Below the pieces are notes generated by a model that was not told the DNA's origin, did not search any database, and saw nothing but the letters and a program-made list of their open reading frames with translations. This document shows positions 43,686 to 56,177 of a stretch of 64,000 nt of DNA, in pieces (position 1 is the stretch's first letter; every line of letters starts with the position of its first letter). The DNA is from Panicum virgatum (taxonomy: Eukaryota; Streptophyta; Magnoliopsida; Poales; Poaceae): NCBI RefSeq assembly GCF_016808335.1, contig NC_053139.1:19468782-19532781 (forward strand). Reading direction: 5' to 3'. Position numbers and translations under genes: made by a program.

Positions 43686-45211
43686 TGTTGGAGCCTACCA
43701 ACATCACCACTAAGTGAGCAGCGATGACGCCCACAGATGCCAAGGGGGTGGCAGGTATTTCATGAACCACGAATAAATCTACAAGCGCACGGAACACCGT
43801 TGCAGCATTTTACCCGGGAGTATACCGGGGTGTCATTTATATTTCCGTAGGGAAGGCGGCGAATGGAAGTACATAGGCTAGTTAAAGAACTGATCTAGAT
43901 TGGATATTCAATTGCATAAACAGCGATAAGATAGATAACATGGTAGGAGGTAGTGTGACACACACACAAACTACCCTCAGAGATAAATAAATAAATAAAA
44001 GATGCTATAGGTAGGGAGAAAGGTAGAAGTTAGAGCTCAGGTCAGATGTGCTAGGCTAGCTATATCTATCCTATCTTATGGTTAGATCGACAAAAGATTA
44101 AACTAGTATAACAAGGAGACCGCTCCTATAGCTGACGGGATAAACCCGTAAACCTACGAGGCTTTATGTACCTCCTACCCCCAATCCGAATGTGGAGGAT
44201 TACTAGGGCTCGGATAGGGCTCTCACCACCTGCCAGATACCTCTCAATCCTTGGGAAAGGGCAACATCCAGCAACACTTAGCTAGTCTAGACACCATGTC
44301 TACATTAGTAAGCGATACTCTAGCATCCCGTGCAGAGCCCCACACCCTCCGAATGGACAGACATCACAATAGAGTAAACATACGAATACTGGAACAGTTG
44401 CCAGAGTTCTATGGCCAATATGTTAACCATCACGAGCACAGGGCGATCATGCAATGCAAGCATCTAATGATAACGCAACCAGATCATGAAGTATATATCT
44501 AAATATTCATAACATACTTTAAGCAAATATCAGTAACTATAGTCTAATCTGATTACAAACGACCGAGAATTACAAGAGAGAACTAGAGATGAACCCATAC
44601 CAGAACTCCCGAGCAACACCGGGGACTCGATGACTCCTAGACTTCTCCTAAACTCCACTAATCCTATAGATTAAGGAAAAGACCTCTTGAGGTAAGTGAA
44701 AGGTGTGGGGTGTGTGTATTCATTCTCACCCCTCCCCTCATATTTATAGCAGGGAGGCACGGGGTTGCTACAGCTCTTCCTCAGCAAACCGACATAGAGG
44801 ACCAATGGGAGGGTGTCACGTAGTTGGCTGAAGGCAGTGGGGCCCATGGGTCAGTCGGCTGACGGCCCAGTGCCGCCAACCACCTGCAGCTTCGGCTGGT
44901 GGGTTGTCCTAGGCCTCCTCTTGTCCTAAAGTGGAGGCACGACCTGTGTCCTAAGCCGGTTTGGCTTGGTCTTTAGGCTGCACTTGGTCCGTTCGTACCT
45001 GAATCTGCTCTCCAATTTTATATGTGATTTTATATCAGGCTAAAGTGTGCTTCTAACCTGCATATTAGCTCAAAAACATATCTTGCATTTTTCTAAAGGT
45101 GAAGTGTGGTTTAGGGGATTTATTTGAATAAAGATGCGTGTATGAAATATGAACTCTCATGATTTTCTGATCAAGTTGATGTCTAGAAATGGTCGTTAGT
45201 GAGCGTCAACA
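43686..45211 (-). repeat. Solo LTR of family A, inverted (1526 bp), TSD AACGC/AATGC
   Basis: Reverse complement of the family A LTR: TGTTGGAGCCTACC...GAGCGTCAACA. TSDs AACGC at 43681-43685 and AATGC at 45212-45216 differ by one C to T change at a CpG. Minus-strand TATAAATA at 44748-44741. No internal sequence adjoins it. Confidence 0.92.
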
Positions 45212-45670
45212 AATGCAATCAATGGGACAAATGAGTTTGTGATGTGAACATTGGTAGATCCCAGGGATGAAGTAAAAAAGGCCAAGCAAAGCAAAATACA
45301 AAGAAAGAACTGAAAGAAATGCTGAATTGGATGAGTTCTGCATAAAATAGCAGCACCGGTTTAACCGACGCCTGGACATCGGTGTAACCGATGGACTCAG
45401 GATAGACCAACGTAGAAGCATTGGTGCAATGAATAGTGCATTTTGAAGATCAACTGAAGAACTCAACAGGCACTAGTTAAACTGATGATAGGCTGACAAG
45501 TATTCGTGCTATTACCCAGAGAGCATGCCAAGCGCACAGGAGCAAAGCCTTCAGCACCGGTTGAACTGATGGTCATTAGTGCATAGCATCAGTGCAATGA
45601 TGTCAGCAGGAAAGGATGAAGTGCAACGGCTGTATGACGGTCCAGAGAGACTGGTTAAACTGATACCCTA
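45212..45670 (+). repeat. SIRE/Maximus-type LTR fragment
   Basis: Continues the LTR-like start at 43655-43685 and carries motifs such as CACCGGTTTAACCGACG and CATCGGTGTAACCGATGG, the same motif class found in the LTRs of the copia element at 46684-58370. No ORF. Boundaries are uncertain. Confidence 0.5.
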
Positions 45671-46683
45671 TATAACATCCAAAAATGTGAATTTTCAAAA
45701 ACTTTTTGTGCGCACATGTTAATAGCTGGAAAAATATAAGGTTGATCTCTTTTTCTTTCTCCAATTCCTAGTAAATTAAAACCAAAACAAGTATAAGGAT
45801 ATAAATGTTAGTGTGCAATATTTGGAGTTGGAGTTTATTTGTATCTATCTTGTTTAAATTTGGGTTTGAATGTTTTTGTTTGAAATTGTGTGGAACTTAA
45901 TTTGATATCAGCCAATCAAATTAAGTTCAACTACTAACAAACCCAAACCAGTCTTGGGCTCAAACCCCCAACCCTTTCTAACCCAGCCCAACCGACCAAA
46001 GACCAAATGGCCTGCTAAACCCAACAAGGATCCAGCCCACCTGGCACACCTAAACCTGACCCAGCCCTGCACCAACCCTCCTACTCGGCCCGCACCCCCA
46101 CACATCGCTTGCCCTGTCAGCCTCGTGCGGACTGGCCTGCTTAGCCGGCCCAACCCACACGCCACCAGCCTAGCACCGCCAGCTCCCTTCCCCTTTGCCT
46201 CGAGCTACTGATGGGTGGACCCCGCACGTCAGCGCTTCCTTTTCCCCTTTCCAACCGCCCGGCACTGCTTTTCTTCCTCGTGGCCGATGACTGCCGCATC
46301 CTGCACTAGGGGACGCCTGCCCCGCTGACACCACCGCCTGCACCCTTGGTTGGCCACCCTCCGCGATTCCGAGCCCGGGTCGAAGATGCCTTGTATGCAC
46401 GCCATGTACCCTGCGCCGCAAATCGACACCCACCGTGTGATCCCGGCGTCCGTGCCACCAAAGCCCTGGCAGCCGCCAATTGGGGTTTCCCCCTCACGCC
46501 GCCGCCAAAATCGGGAGAGGAAGGGAGAAATAGAGGAGGAGGGTGGTAGGAGAAGGAGTCGCCGCCGCTGGGGATCTATGCCGAGCCAGCGCTCGTACGT
46601 CGACATCGACACAGCTGTGTAGCATGGCACCGCCCCAAGGTTCCCCTGCATCGCCTCTCCACTGCGTCGAGCACCGCGACCTC

Positions 46684-48836
46684 TGAGAGGCAGTGTTGGC
46701 CTGCTCCTTGGTGTGATGAGTGATTGCCAACATGTGGAGTGGACTAACTGTGTGTAGTCATGACTCTGTGGAGATTGCGCCAATTCTTGGTCTGTGGTGT
46801 GCAGGTACACGGATGGCACGGAGATAGCGAGATGGTTTGGACAAGAGCGAGGCGCGTGCCGATGGACCATGCGGCGGCGTTGCGGTGGCTGGGAGGTCGA
46901 TGACCATGCGGAGGCGGGAGACCTTGCGGTGGCGTGGGAGGCCCGACCGGACGACCGTGCTTGGGCCACTGCTGGGCCGCGTGGTGATCCACTCCTGGCG
47001 CCAAGGCGAGATGGCGTGGAGTTTGTTGGTAGCTCGGGAAAAACCAACAGCTGGGATGCGTCGATGTCGGCCGAGTCGGAGAGAGATGGTGATGGTGTCA
47101 GGGATGACGAAGGCGCTAGGGTTCCGGTGGGAGGTCGGACATGTGGCAACATTGGGCTTGGCGGGTGTGCCCAGAAACATCGCACGGGAAGGTTTCGCGG
47201 TTCCTCCAAAACCGCACCCGAACTCGGTTTTGGCATTTTTCCCAAAACTGCCCCCGTGAAGATTCCAGAAGGACGCGTGGCAACATCAGGAAGATTGCGT
47301 CGAGTCGAACCAAATATCTCCAAGTCGTCGCAGCCGTCGGATGGTCTTCGATGTATCTTTTTTGGTTTTGCCCCTAAGGGCCTTCTAGTTTATTTCTAGT
47401 ACTTAGGGGTAGTTTAGTCTTCAGTGGGAGACTTGGAGGGAAAGGAAAGGGGAGCAGCTGGGAGTGGGTGCCGTGGTCTCCAGGCAACAAAAGGGCTGGC
47501 ACCTCCCCCTCCCTCGTTGGTGATCTGGTGAGCGCTCAGAAGAACAAAACAGAGGAGCCAGGCGCCCCCTTCTCCAGTTCTCCCCTCCATGTTCTTCCTC
47601 CCTTCTCTTCCTTAGGGGTAGGATTTAGCCATGGATTCTTGAGACTTTGTACGTGAATTGATTGGGAAAGGAGGCCCTTCCCTCCTTGTGCCCTCGGGGC
47701 TTTTAAATTGAGGTCAGTTCATGTCTTGAAGAGCTTTTGGTGCTTGAATAGTTCGATTTCGTGAGTTCTTCGTTTTGGGGATTCATCCACTTGTTGCTGT
47801 GATCCATGAGGCTCTTCTTTGTGACTTGAATCATTATAGCCTTGTGCTAAAACCCATCTAGGTCGCGATCCCTCAAGAACACAGTTTTTGCAAAATCCTG
47901 AAAACCCCATTCTTCCTCAGTTTTTCATCGATTCCTACAAACCATGGAGTGAATCGTCGATTCTTTTTGTGGGTAGTTTCACAAGGTCCTAGTGAGCATG
48001 CTTGCAAATTTTGGTGAGGTTTCGACTTGATTTGGGCCTTCAAACGTCGAGATTTCCGAAGAACGCGTGCTGGAAAAACTCTGCTCTGCTCGGGCAGGAT
48101 TTTTTGTTATCGCCGGTTGAACCGACGCTTGCTCCCTGTGCGTCGGATCAACCGGTGAGTGGTTTTGTCACCTGTTAGGGTTTTTGGGGTTTTCTGTTGT
48201 TGCACCGGTGCATCAGTATTTACATGCATCGGATCAACCGGTGTTACCGTGGTGCTTGCAGCTTTTCATCGTTTGACCGGCATATACAGTTTTGCTAGCG
48301 TCGGTTGAACCGGTGCTCTACACTTGATGTTTTGCTGCTTCTCTGGACAACTGCACCGGTGCTTTGAAGTTCCCAATGTTGGTTTAACTGGTGCTCGTTG
48401 TGTGCATTTTGTTGCCCCTCTGGACAACTGCACCGACATCAGAGGCTGATTTTGTCGGTTTAACCGGTGAAGCATCGTCGGTTGAACCGACACTATTCAA
48501 ACCTCAGCGTCGGATCAACCGGTGATTGTTGGTTCCTGCTGCAGGCCCTGTATCATCGGTTTAACCGATGCACTCAAATCTGTGAGCGTTGGTTCAACCG
48601 GTGATATATACCTTGCTGGTTTCTTGCGCTGTTTTCGTGTGTTTGCTTCCGCACTTGAGCACACTTGTTCTTAAGGCTGTTTAGTGTTAGTGTAGCTCAT
48701 CTATAGCTACTCTGCACTACTCTTAGGACTCTAGGGTTGGGGTGCGTACCTGGATCTCGAGCCAAAGTTTTTGATCGTGATAATTTTTATTGGCTCCCAT
48801 TCACCCCCCCCTCTGGTCGCATTTCTCGGTCCTACA
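46684..48836 (+). repeat. 5' LTR of the copia element (2153 bp)
   Basis: TGAGAGGCAG...GGTCCTACA. It contains about 14 copies of a CGGTTNAACCGG-class motif at 48108-48605. It aligns closely with 56189-58370 but lacks a block of about 26 bp that the 3' LTR has near 56463-56490. A 364-residue antisense frame across 46229-47323 is judged spurious. Confidence 0.93.
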
Positions 48837-48837
48837 A

Positions 48838-48852
48838 TTGGGTATCAGAGCC
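48838..48852 (+). promoter_or_regulatory. Primer binding site of the copia element, initiator tRNA-Met
   Basis: TTGGGTATCAGAGCC, matching the complement of the initiator tRNA-Met 3' end except for one extra G (the usual form is TTGGTATCAGAGCC). Confidence 0.85.
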
Positions 48853-48899
48853 GGAACGGTTTCTCTATAGCCTTCTCTGTTCGAAACCGTTGTGCGACC

Positions 48900-51500
48900 A
48901 TGGGTTCACCGGGCAAACCCCTGATTTTCGATGGAACCGATTATGACTATTGGAAGGCCTATCTCTTGAGTCTAGGTTCCGAAGTGTGGGAGATTTGCGT
49001 GGACCCTGACTATGTGAACCTTGCGGTCCGCACGACCGAACTTCAGGTTAGGAGACATGAGGTCAATAGCAAGGCGTACAATGCTCTCATCGCCTGTCTC
49101 TCTCGCCCTGAGTTCGATCGTGTCAGCGACCTTCTCATAGCCCGGGAGATTTGGGCATGGTTGGCAAATTTCCATGAGGGAACCAACCATGTCAAGTCGA
49201 GGCTGTATGAGACTCACCGGTGGGAGTATGAGAACTTTTCTCAATTGTCGGGTGAGAGCATCGACACCATGTTCAGTCATTTCCAGTCGATTGTGAACAA
49301 GGTGCGTGCGAACCAGCCACAGGGCACCCAGGCCTACTCCGATCATGAGAAGGCTATGAAGCTTCTCTATGCTCTTGATCGCAAGGTCTGGGAGGTGAAG
49401 GTCCAGACTATCATAGAGTCTGCTAGCTATGAGACCCTCACCGTAGATGAGCTATTCAGCAAGCTCAAGGCTTCGGAGGTTGAGAAGCTCTCTCGAGCTA
49501 AGTTGGAAGGAAATCATGTTGATGCCTCCGCCTCCAAGTCGATGGCCCTGGTAGGCAACTCTGGAGCTAACTCTGACACTTCTCTTGGAGGTTTTTGCTT
49601 GTCTTCTCTTGTGTCTATGACAGATGAGCAGTTGGAGGTGCTGGGGAACGAGGAGCTTGCATTGATCATCCACAAGTTCCAGCGCGCCTTCAACAACAGA
49701 CAAGCACGAGCGAAGACCTGCTTCAACTGCGGCAAGACCGGCCACTTCACCGCCGAGTTCCCTAAGAAGAAGAGGTCTAGGGATGAGGACGACCGCTCCA
49801 GGCATGAGGAGTACCGCGAGCACCGCCACAAGCACAAGAGTAGGGACTCCCACAAGAAGAAGGGCAGACGCTCCAAGCGGCACCACGAGCGGAAGAAGAA
49901 GAACATCGGCAAGTACAAGAGCAAGTAGGCGTTTGTCGCCCAGAGCGAGGATCACTCCTCTACCAGCCAGAGCTCGACATCTTCATCTTCATCCAGCTCC
50001 AGTGACTTCGACTCACACCACCGTGGCGAGAAGAAGCAGAGCTCCAAGAAGAAGGCCACGGAGGGCTTCACCGCCCTTTGCCTTCACACTGGGAAGGCGA
50101 CTGGTTTCTGCACCATGGCCATCGACTCTGACGCCGACGGAACTCCTTCCTCTACGGCAGAGCCTGCACCTCAGCCAGAGCCTAGCTCTGAGGTACGTCC
50201 TGAGCACCCCACTCCTGAGGAGTTGGAGGATCTTTACACTACTCTAGATAATCAGGACTTGATCATTAAGGATGCGAAGAGGCAGTTTAGGGCTTTGAGG
50301 TGGGAGCTGAAGGAAGCTAAGCTAGCTCTAGATATTGCCCAGTCTGCCCCTATTGTGGAGGATTGTGAGGAGGAGGATGAGTGCAGTCAGTGCATCGGTT
50401 TGATGTCTGACTTGTCCGAGCTCAGGAGAAAGTATGATAAGAACTTGCTCAAGCTCGAGGAGGGCAAGAAGGCCTTGGACGAGCTCAAGTCCCGGCCTAC
50501 CCTCTTGGGTGCTTGTAAGGAGTGCCCAGTGCTTAGAGAAGAGCTTAAGGATAAGAGTGCTACTTTGAGGAAGTTGGAGAAATCCGCAGTCACTAGCTCT
50601 TGCTCTGCTGATTGTACTGTGTGCCCTAGCTTGATCTCTGAGCTTGAGGAGGTACGGAAGGACAAGACCCGGATGGAGGAAGAGAACTCCCACCTTTGGG
50701 AGATTCTCAGTTGGGTGTCCGCCCGCGAGCCTCAGTTGGGCATGATGGTTCAGCAATTTAAGCGTCCTGATGGTGTCGGGGTTGGTTTTGCCTTTACTCC
50801 TGTGACTTTGTTCAACCCTATGGCAAGATTGGTGAGATGCTTGAGCCAAGTGTGAGTGCACTTTCTTCTTCCACAGATTCACCAGTCCCCAAGCCAGCAC
50901 CAGTTAAGGATGGAATCCTCACTGAGCCACCCAAAGCTCCACCTAAGAAACCAGTGTGGGTTCCCAAACCTAACCACCTCAAGAACCCACTGGACACACT
51001 ACCTCTTAGTGGCAAGCCTATTCCTAAGCCCAAGGTGAGGACTCAGCCCCCCAGGGTACCTTAGAGAGCCCCAGCCCCTACACCATAGCCTACACACAGG
51101 AGAGAGCCTTACCAGTGTGAGTGGTGTGAAAGGGAGGGTCACTAGGCAGAATTTTGCTTCCGGAGGTTGAGGTTTGAGCGCAGGCAGCCTGAGAGGCGCG
51201 CTTTGGAGGTGTTCCACCAGCCTACGGGACGACACGCTCCAGCTCGACGTGGGCAGAGGCGGGATGCCAGGCCACGTCGTGTAGGTGGAGGAGGGGGAGG
51301 CGGTGGTGGGTACCGTGCTCCTGGTGGTACTTTCACCGGCCCTGTTCCACACCGTGCTTTCGGTGGTGGTCAGCGTGACCGAGGCTTTGGTGGTGGAGGC
51401 GCACCACGTTTTCCTCAGCGTGGTGGTCGCCAGCCATAGTTTTCATTTGAGGATACTTACCCTGCTTTCGAGCAGATGGCACGACACTAGTTTGCTTCCT
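48900..51500 (+). pseudogene. Copia gag with extended C-terminal region, broken
   Basis: ATG at 48900 gives MGSPGKPLIFDGTDYDYW, the standard start of copia Gag; earlier in-frame ATGs lie in the primer-site region. The capsid-like part includes LARE-IWAWL and THRWEYENFSQL. The zinc knuckle is CFNCGKTGHFTAEFP, with Phe in place of the last Cys. A Lys/Arg/His-rich tail leads to TAG 49926. The frame continues through a Ser-rich stretch and a coiled-coil region (50210-50750) with three CxxC pairs. A one-base loss near 50817 shifts the frame to a Pro/Lys-rich segment and a second knuckle, CEWCEREGH-stop-AEFC, with TAGs at 51062, 51086, 51143, 51437 and 51488. A Gly-rich region (51280-51430) precedes protease. 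Gag would form the particle. Confidence 0.88.
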
Positions 51501-51519
51501 TCTGTGCTAACCCCAATGT

Positions 51520-54500
51520 CGGGCCATTTGCCTGCTCTTTTTCCTCTTACTGAGCAGGACACTCGAGGCCTGGAGGACATATGGCTCATGGACTCCGGTT
51601 GTTCGTGCCACATGACCGGGAGTCAGATGGTTCTCCAGCCTCACCCTGATGAAGGAAAAGGAATACATCGTCTTCGGGGATAACAGCAGAGGAAAGGTAC
51701 GTGGATTTGGCGCTATTCGGATTTCTGACGACTTCACCCTGAGAGAGGTTGCTCTTGTTGATAAACTTGGCTTTCATCTGCTTTCTGTTTCGCAACTTCT
51801 TGATGATGGGTTCGAAGTGAGTTTCAAGAGAGGTTGGTCGCGTGTTCTTGATTCCAGAGGGGAATTCATTTGCAGCATTGTTCCTCTTGGTCGTGTGTTT
51901 CGCATTGACTTTTCTGGATCTTCTTCTGGCAGCTCTCCCTGTCTGGTGACTGGTCAGTCCTCTGAGCTCTGGAAGTGGCATAGGAGACTCGGTCACTTGA
52001 GCTTTGATCTACTAGTTAGGCTCAGCTCACTTGATTTGATTCGAGGATTGCCCAAGCTCAAGATGGACAAGGACCTTGTCTGTCACCCGTATCGTCACGG
52101 GAAGATGGTTTCTCTTCCACACCCACCTGTGAATCAGGTGATGACATCGCACCCAGGCGAGCTTCTTCACATGGACACCATTGGTCCCGCTCGTGTGCGC
52201 TCTATCGGTGGGAAGTGGAACATTCTTGTGATCGTTGATGACTTCTCTCGGTACTCTTGGGTTTTCTTCTTGGAGACTAAGGATGAGGCTTTTCAGTACT
52301 TTTGAGACCTTGCCTTGAGGTTACAGAATGAGCTTCCACATGCCATGAGGGCTATCCACAGTGATAATGGCTCTGAATTTAAGAGCGCTCGTTTTGATGA
52401 CTTCTGTCGTGGTTTCGGTCTTGATCACCAGTACTCCTCTCCTTATGTTCCTCCACAGAATGGCGTGGTTGAACGCAAAAACCGGACCCTAGTGGAGATG
52501 GCCAGGATGATGCTCGATGAGCATAGGACTCCTAGGCATTTTTGGGCCGAGGCGATCAACACCGCATGCTATGTTGCCAACCGCATCTTCCTTCGCTCAT
52601 TCATGAAGAAGACTTCGTATGAGTTGCAGTTTGGTCAACAGCCCAGAGTGTCCCACCTGCGTGCTTTTGGTTGCAGATGCTTTGTTTTGAAGGAGGGAAA
52701 TCTTGATAAGTTCGAGTCTAGGAGCTCTGATGGCATCCTTCTTGGCTATGCTCTTCAATCTAGAGGCTATCGAGTTCTTATTCTTGAGACTAACCGGATC
52801 ATCGAAACTTGTAATGTAACCTTCGACAAGTCCACTCCTTCTTTCTCTACTTCTTTGGAGTGTGCAGGTGATGATGAGGTTGGCCAGGACATCTTCGAGG
52901 ATGAAGATGAGCCTGAGGCTTTTGAGGGTGATGGTGGTGTCCCTGAGCCTACTGCAGGCCCACTTCCTGGAGATTCAAGTTCTGACGATGATGGCGGCCC
53001 GCTCCCCATGGCTTCGACTACGGCCGATCCACGTCCAGCTCAAGGTTCTTCCTCCAAGACCCATGCTGAGGGCGGTGGCGAGGTGACTTCACCTCAGCAA
53101 GTACACCACCGAGCCCTGCGGGATCATCCTCCAGAGAGGATACTTGGGGACCTTCACCGAGGAGTTCAGACACGGTCGAAGGTTACCTCTATCGCTTTCT
53201 GTGCTCACACTGCTTTCGTAGCCACCTTTGAGCCCAAAGATGTTGGACATACTTTATCTGATTCTAACTAGGTCAATGCCATGCATGAGGAGTTAGAAAA
53301 CTTTGAGCGAAACCAAGTCTGGGTCCTTGTAGAGCCTCCACCAGATTGCCACCCTATAGGTACCAAATGGGTTTTCAAGAACAAATAGGGTGAGGATGGG
53401 ATGGTTGTGAGGAACAAGGCTAGGTTAGTAGCTCAGGGTTAAAGCCAGTAGGAGGGGATAGATTATGAGGAGACCTTTGCTCCTGTAGCTCGTTTAGAGG
53501 CCATTCGGATCTTTTTAGCCTTCGCAGCTTCGAAAGGGTTCAAGCTGTATCAGATAGATGTCAAGAGTGCCTTTTTGAAAGGGTTTATAGAGGAGGAGGT
53601 CTATGTGAAGCAGCCTCCTGGCTTTGAGAGTCCCAAGTTTCTAGACCAAGTCCTCAAGCTTTAGAAGGCTTTGTATGGTCTAAAACAAGCCCCTAGAGCC
53701 TGGTATGCGAGGTTGAGAGCCTTTTTGCTTAAGCAGGGGTTTGTCATGGGATCGGTAGATAAGACTTTGTTTCTCCTCAGGCGTGGTACTGATTTTCTGT
53801 TGGTTCAGATTTACATGGATGATATCATCTTTGGTGGCTCCTCTCACTCTCTTGTTTCTAGCTTTTCTGATGATATGAACAGGGAGTTTGAGATATCGAT
53901 GATGGGTGAGCTTCAGTTCTTCCTCGGGTTGCACATCAAGCAAACCCGGGATGGCACCTTCGTCCACCAGGCCAAGTACACCAAGGACATGCTCAAGAAG
54001 TTCGACTTTGGGGATCTCAGTCCCATGCCGACTCCCATGAGCACTTCTACGGCGCTGGATGAGGACACTGAAGGTGTTGCTGTGGACCAGAAGGAGAATA
54101 GGAGCATGATCGGCTCGCTCCTGTACTTGACGGCCACCAGACCCGACATCCAGTTCGCAGTCTATCTCTGCGCGAGGTTCCAGGCTTCTCCGCGCACTTC
54201 TCACAGAAATGTTGTGAAGAGGATTTTCAGGTACCTTCGATACACTCCTGAGTTTGGCTTATGGTACTCTTCTTCCTCTTCTCTTGCGTTGGTTGGCTTT
54301 TCTGATGCTGATCATGGTGGGTGTCGGATTGATGGCAAGTCAACTTCAGGCAGCTGTCAGTTTCTTGGAACTTCTCTTGTGTCTTGGTCTTCCCGCAAGC
54401 AAACTAGTGTAGCCCTCTCCACCACAGAATTCGAATACATAGCTGCTGCTAGTTGCTGCTCCCAGATCCTTTGGATGAGACACACTCTCAGCGATTATGG

Positions 54501-54756
54501 CCTAACCTATGGCAGAGTTCCCATTTTCATTGACAGCACCTCAGCCATAAGCTTAGCCAAGAACCCCGTCCTACACTCTCGTTCCAAACATATAGACGTG
54601 AGGTTCCACTTCCTGAGAGATCACTATGAGAAGGGTGATGTCGAGCTGACCCATGTATCCACTGATAATCAAGTAGCTGACATCCTGACCAAGCCCCTAG
54701 AACAAGCCACCTATGCTCGCTTGCGGGGAGAGCTTGGCGTGTGCTACCCATTTTGA
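51520..54756 (+). pseudogene. Copia pol: protease, integrase, RT, RNase H, broken
   Basis: Protease core IWLMDSGCSCHMTG lies at 51578-51620 in one frame; a shift near 51625 leads to the main frame, 51649-54756. Integrase shows HRRLGH with CHPY (second Cys of the zinc site changed to Tyr), then HMDTIGP, HSDNGSEF and, 35 residues after the Asp, the Glu of NGVVERKNRT. RT has KALYGLKQAPRAWY and the YMDDIIFGG catalytic motif. RNase H has SDADHGGCRIDGKSTSG and ends KPLEQATYARLR. Stops: TGA 52303, TAG 53269, TAG 53386, TAA 53440, TAG 53449, TAG 53662. Catalytic residues of integrase and RT remain. Order PR-INT-RT-RH identifies Ty1/copia. Confidence 0.93.
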
Positions 54757-56177
54757 GTTGGGTAGTTGTTTCTGTAGTTTAGGATTGGTTTTTCCTTTAT
54801 TTTTGCTTTTTCTTGCATTTTTTTGTACATACCATTTTGCATTGCATTTGCTCATATGCATTACACTTGCACTAAGTTTCTCATGGATGATATCTGCATT
54901 TGCTTGTGCCTTGTGCTATGCTATGAGTTGTATATATGCTTTGACCATGTGTAGCTAGCTCTTTTGAATATGTTGTATATTGGCTCTGAGGTTAGCTATT
55001 TTATTCTTTGAAAATCATAAAACATGGTCACCTTCTGGATCTACTACTAGCATGTGTAGGCTTGTATGCTCTTGCTATCTTGTTTCATGCTTAGTGGCTA
55101 GGTCCTTTGCTATCATGTGCAACAAGATGCCCTCTTTTGCTTTGTGTTGGAGTGTGTTAATTGGACCCTAATTTCAATAATCCAACCATTGCTTTGCTCT
55201 GAGTGAAAAGATCCAGGTGGGATTGCTTGCACCACTAATCTTGTACCGAGACTGCTACTCTGGAGAACTTGGACAAGGCGGTGGATGACTGAGAGTGTTG
55301 TCTTAAGCTTCTGATGGTCCTTGACCTAGGCTTGGCACATTCGCTAAGTTAAGCACTTGCAAGTTTTCAACCCCTGGCACCAATTCTTTGTGTTTGAGAT
55401 TGAGAGTTTTAATTGGTATCAAGGTTGCTTGAGTGGCAGTTGCTGTGATATGCTTTGGGTAGCTCACCTGTATGTTCTTGCTAGCACTAGCATGCTTGTT
55501 CACCTTCTAGTATGCTAGGTCCTTTATGGTGATGCTTTTCTTTTACAAATGACAAATGTTTGCTCATGATCTGTATAGATATATTCTTATGAGCTTCTCC
55601 ATGCATTGTCTTTGTATATGCACCCTCATATGCTGTGCTGTTTCGACCCTTGCAAATGATCTTATTTTGTACCTAGAAGCTTTTAGGCACGCATGCACTT
55701 CATGGCATATTTCCAGGGGGAGCATCTAGGCAGGGGGAGATTCCTTGACGTGTGCTTTGTCAACAAGGGGGAGAAATTGCTGTTTTGGTGTCTCACCTTA
55801 GGGATTAAGGGGAGAGATTCTTGATCCTTGTTCTAAGGGGGAGAGACCAGTTTTTGAGTGTGCACACATCGGGGAAGAGTTGCATAGTGAGGGGGAGCTG
55901 CATTTCAGGGGGAGTTTTTGAGCTTTTTTCATGCTTGGCTGTGTTGAGCCTTGCCTCTTTCTTGAGGGGTCAAGCATGTTTTGGAGTCAGTGCGTCGAGC
56001 CGTTGCCCTTGTCTTAGGGGCTGACTCTTTTGACTTTGCTATCTTCAAGTGATCTTTTCTGGTTTTCATTCGCCTTTGGATCACTTGAGTTAGGTCTTTT
56101 TATTTTCTATTTCTTTTTGGTTATCCTTTTCTTTCACTAGTGCCCGTGTGGGGTGTGGTGTTGACAATGCACTCATC
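54757..56177 (+). other. Copia 3' noncoding region with repeated polypurine tracts
   Basis: T-rich sequence without a gene. GGGGGAG occurs at 55716, 55733, 55767, 55837, 55891 and 55908, before the true tract next to the LTR. Confidence 0.75.

Noticed and set aside
46229..47323. 364-codon minus-strand open frame
   Set aside because: It runs across the boundary of the copia LTR at 46684, lies in GC-rich sequence, overlaps other long frames on both strands and has no recognisable motif. The partner LTR does not keep it at full length.
48105..48610. Regular repeats as a CRISPR-like array
   Set aside because: Units vary in sequence and spacing, and the DNA is a plant LTR; the repeats are palindromic promoter or RNA motifs.
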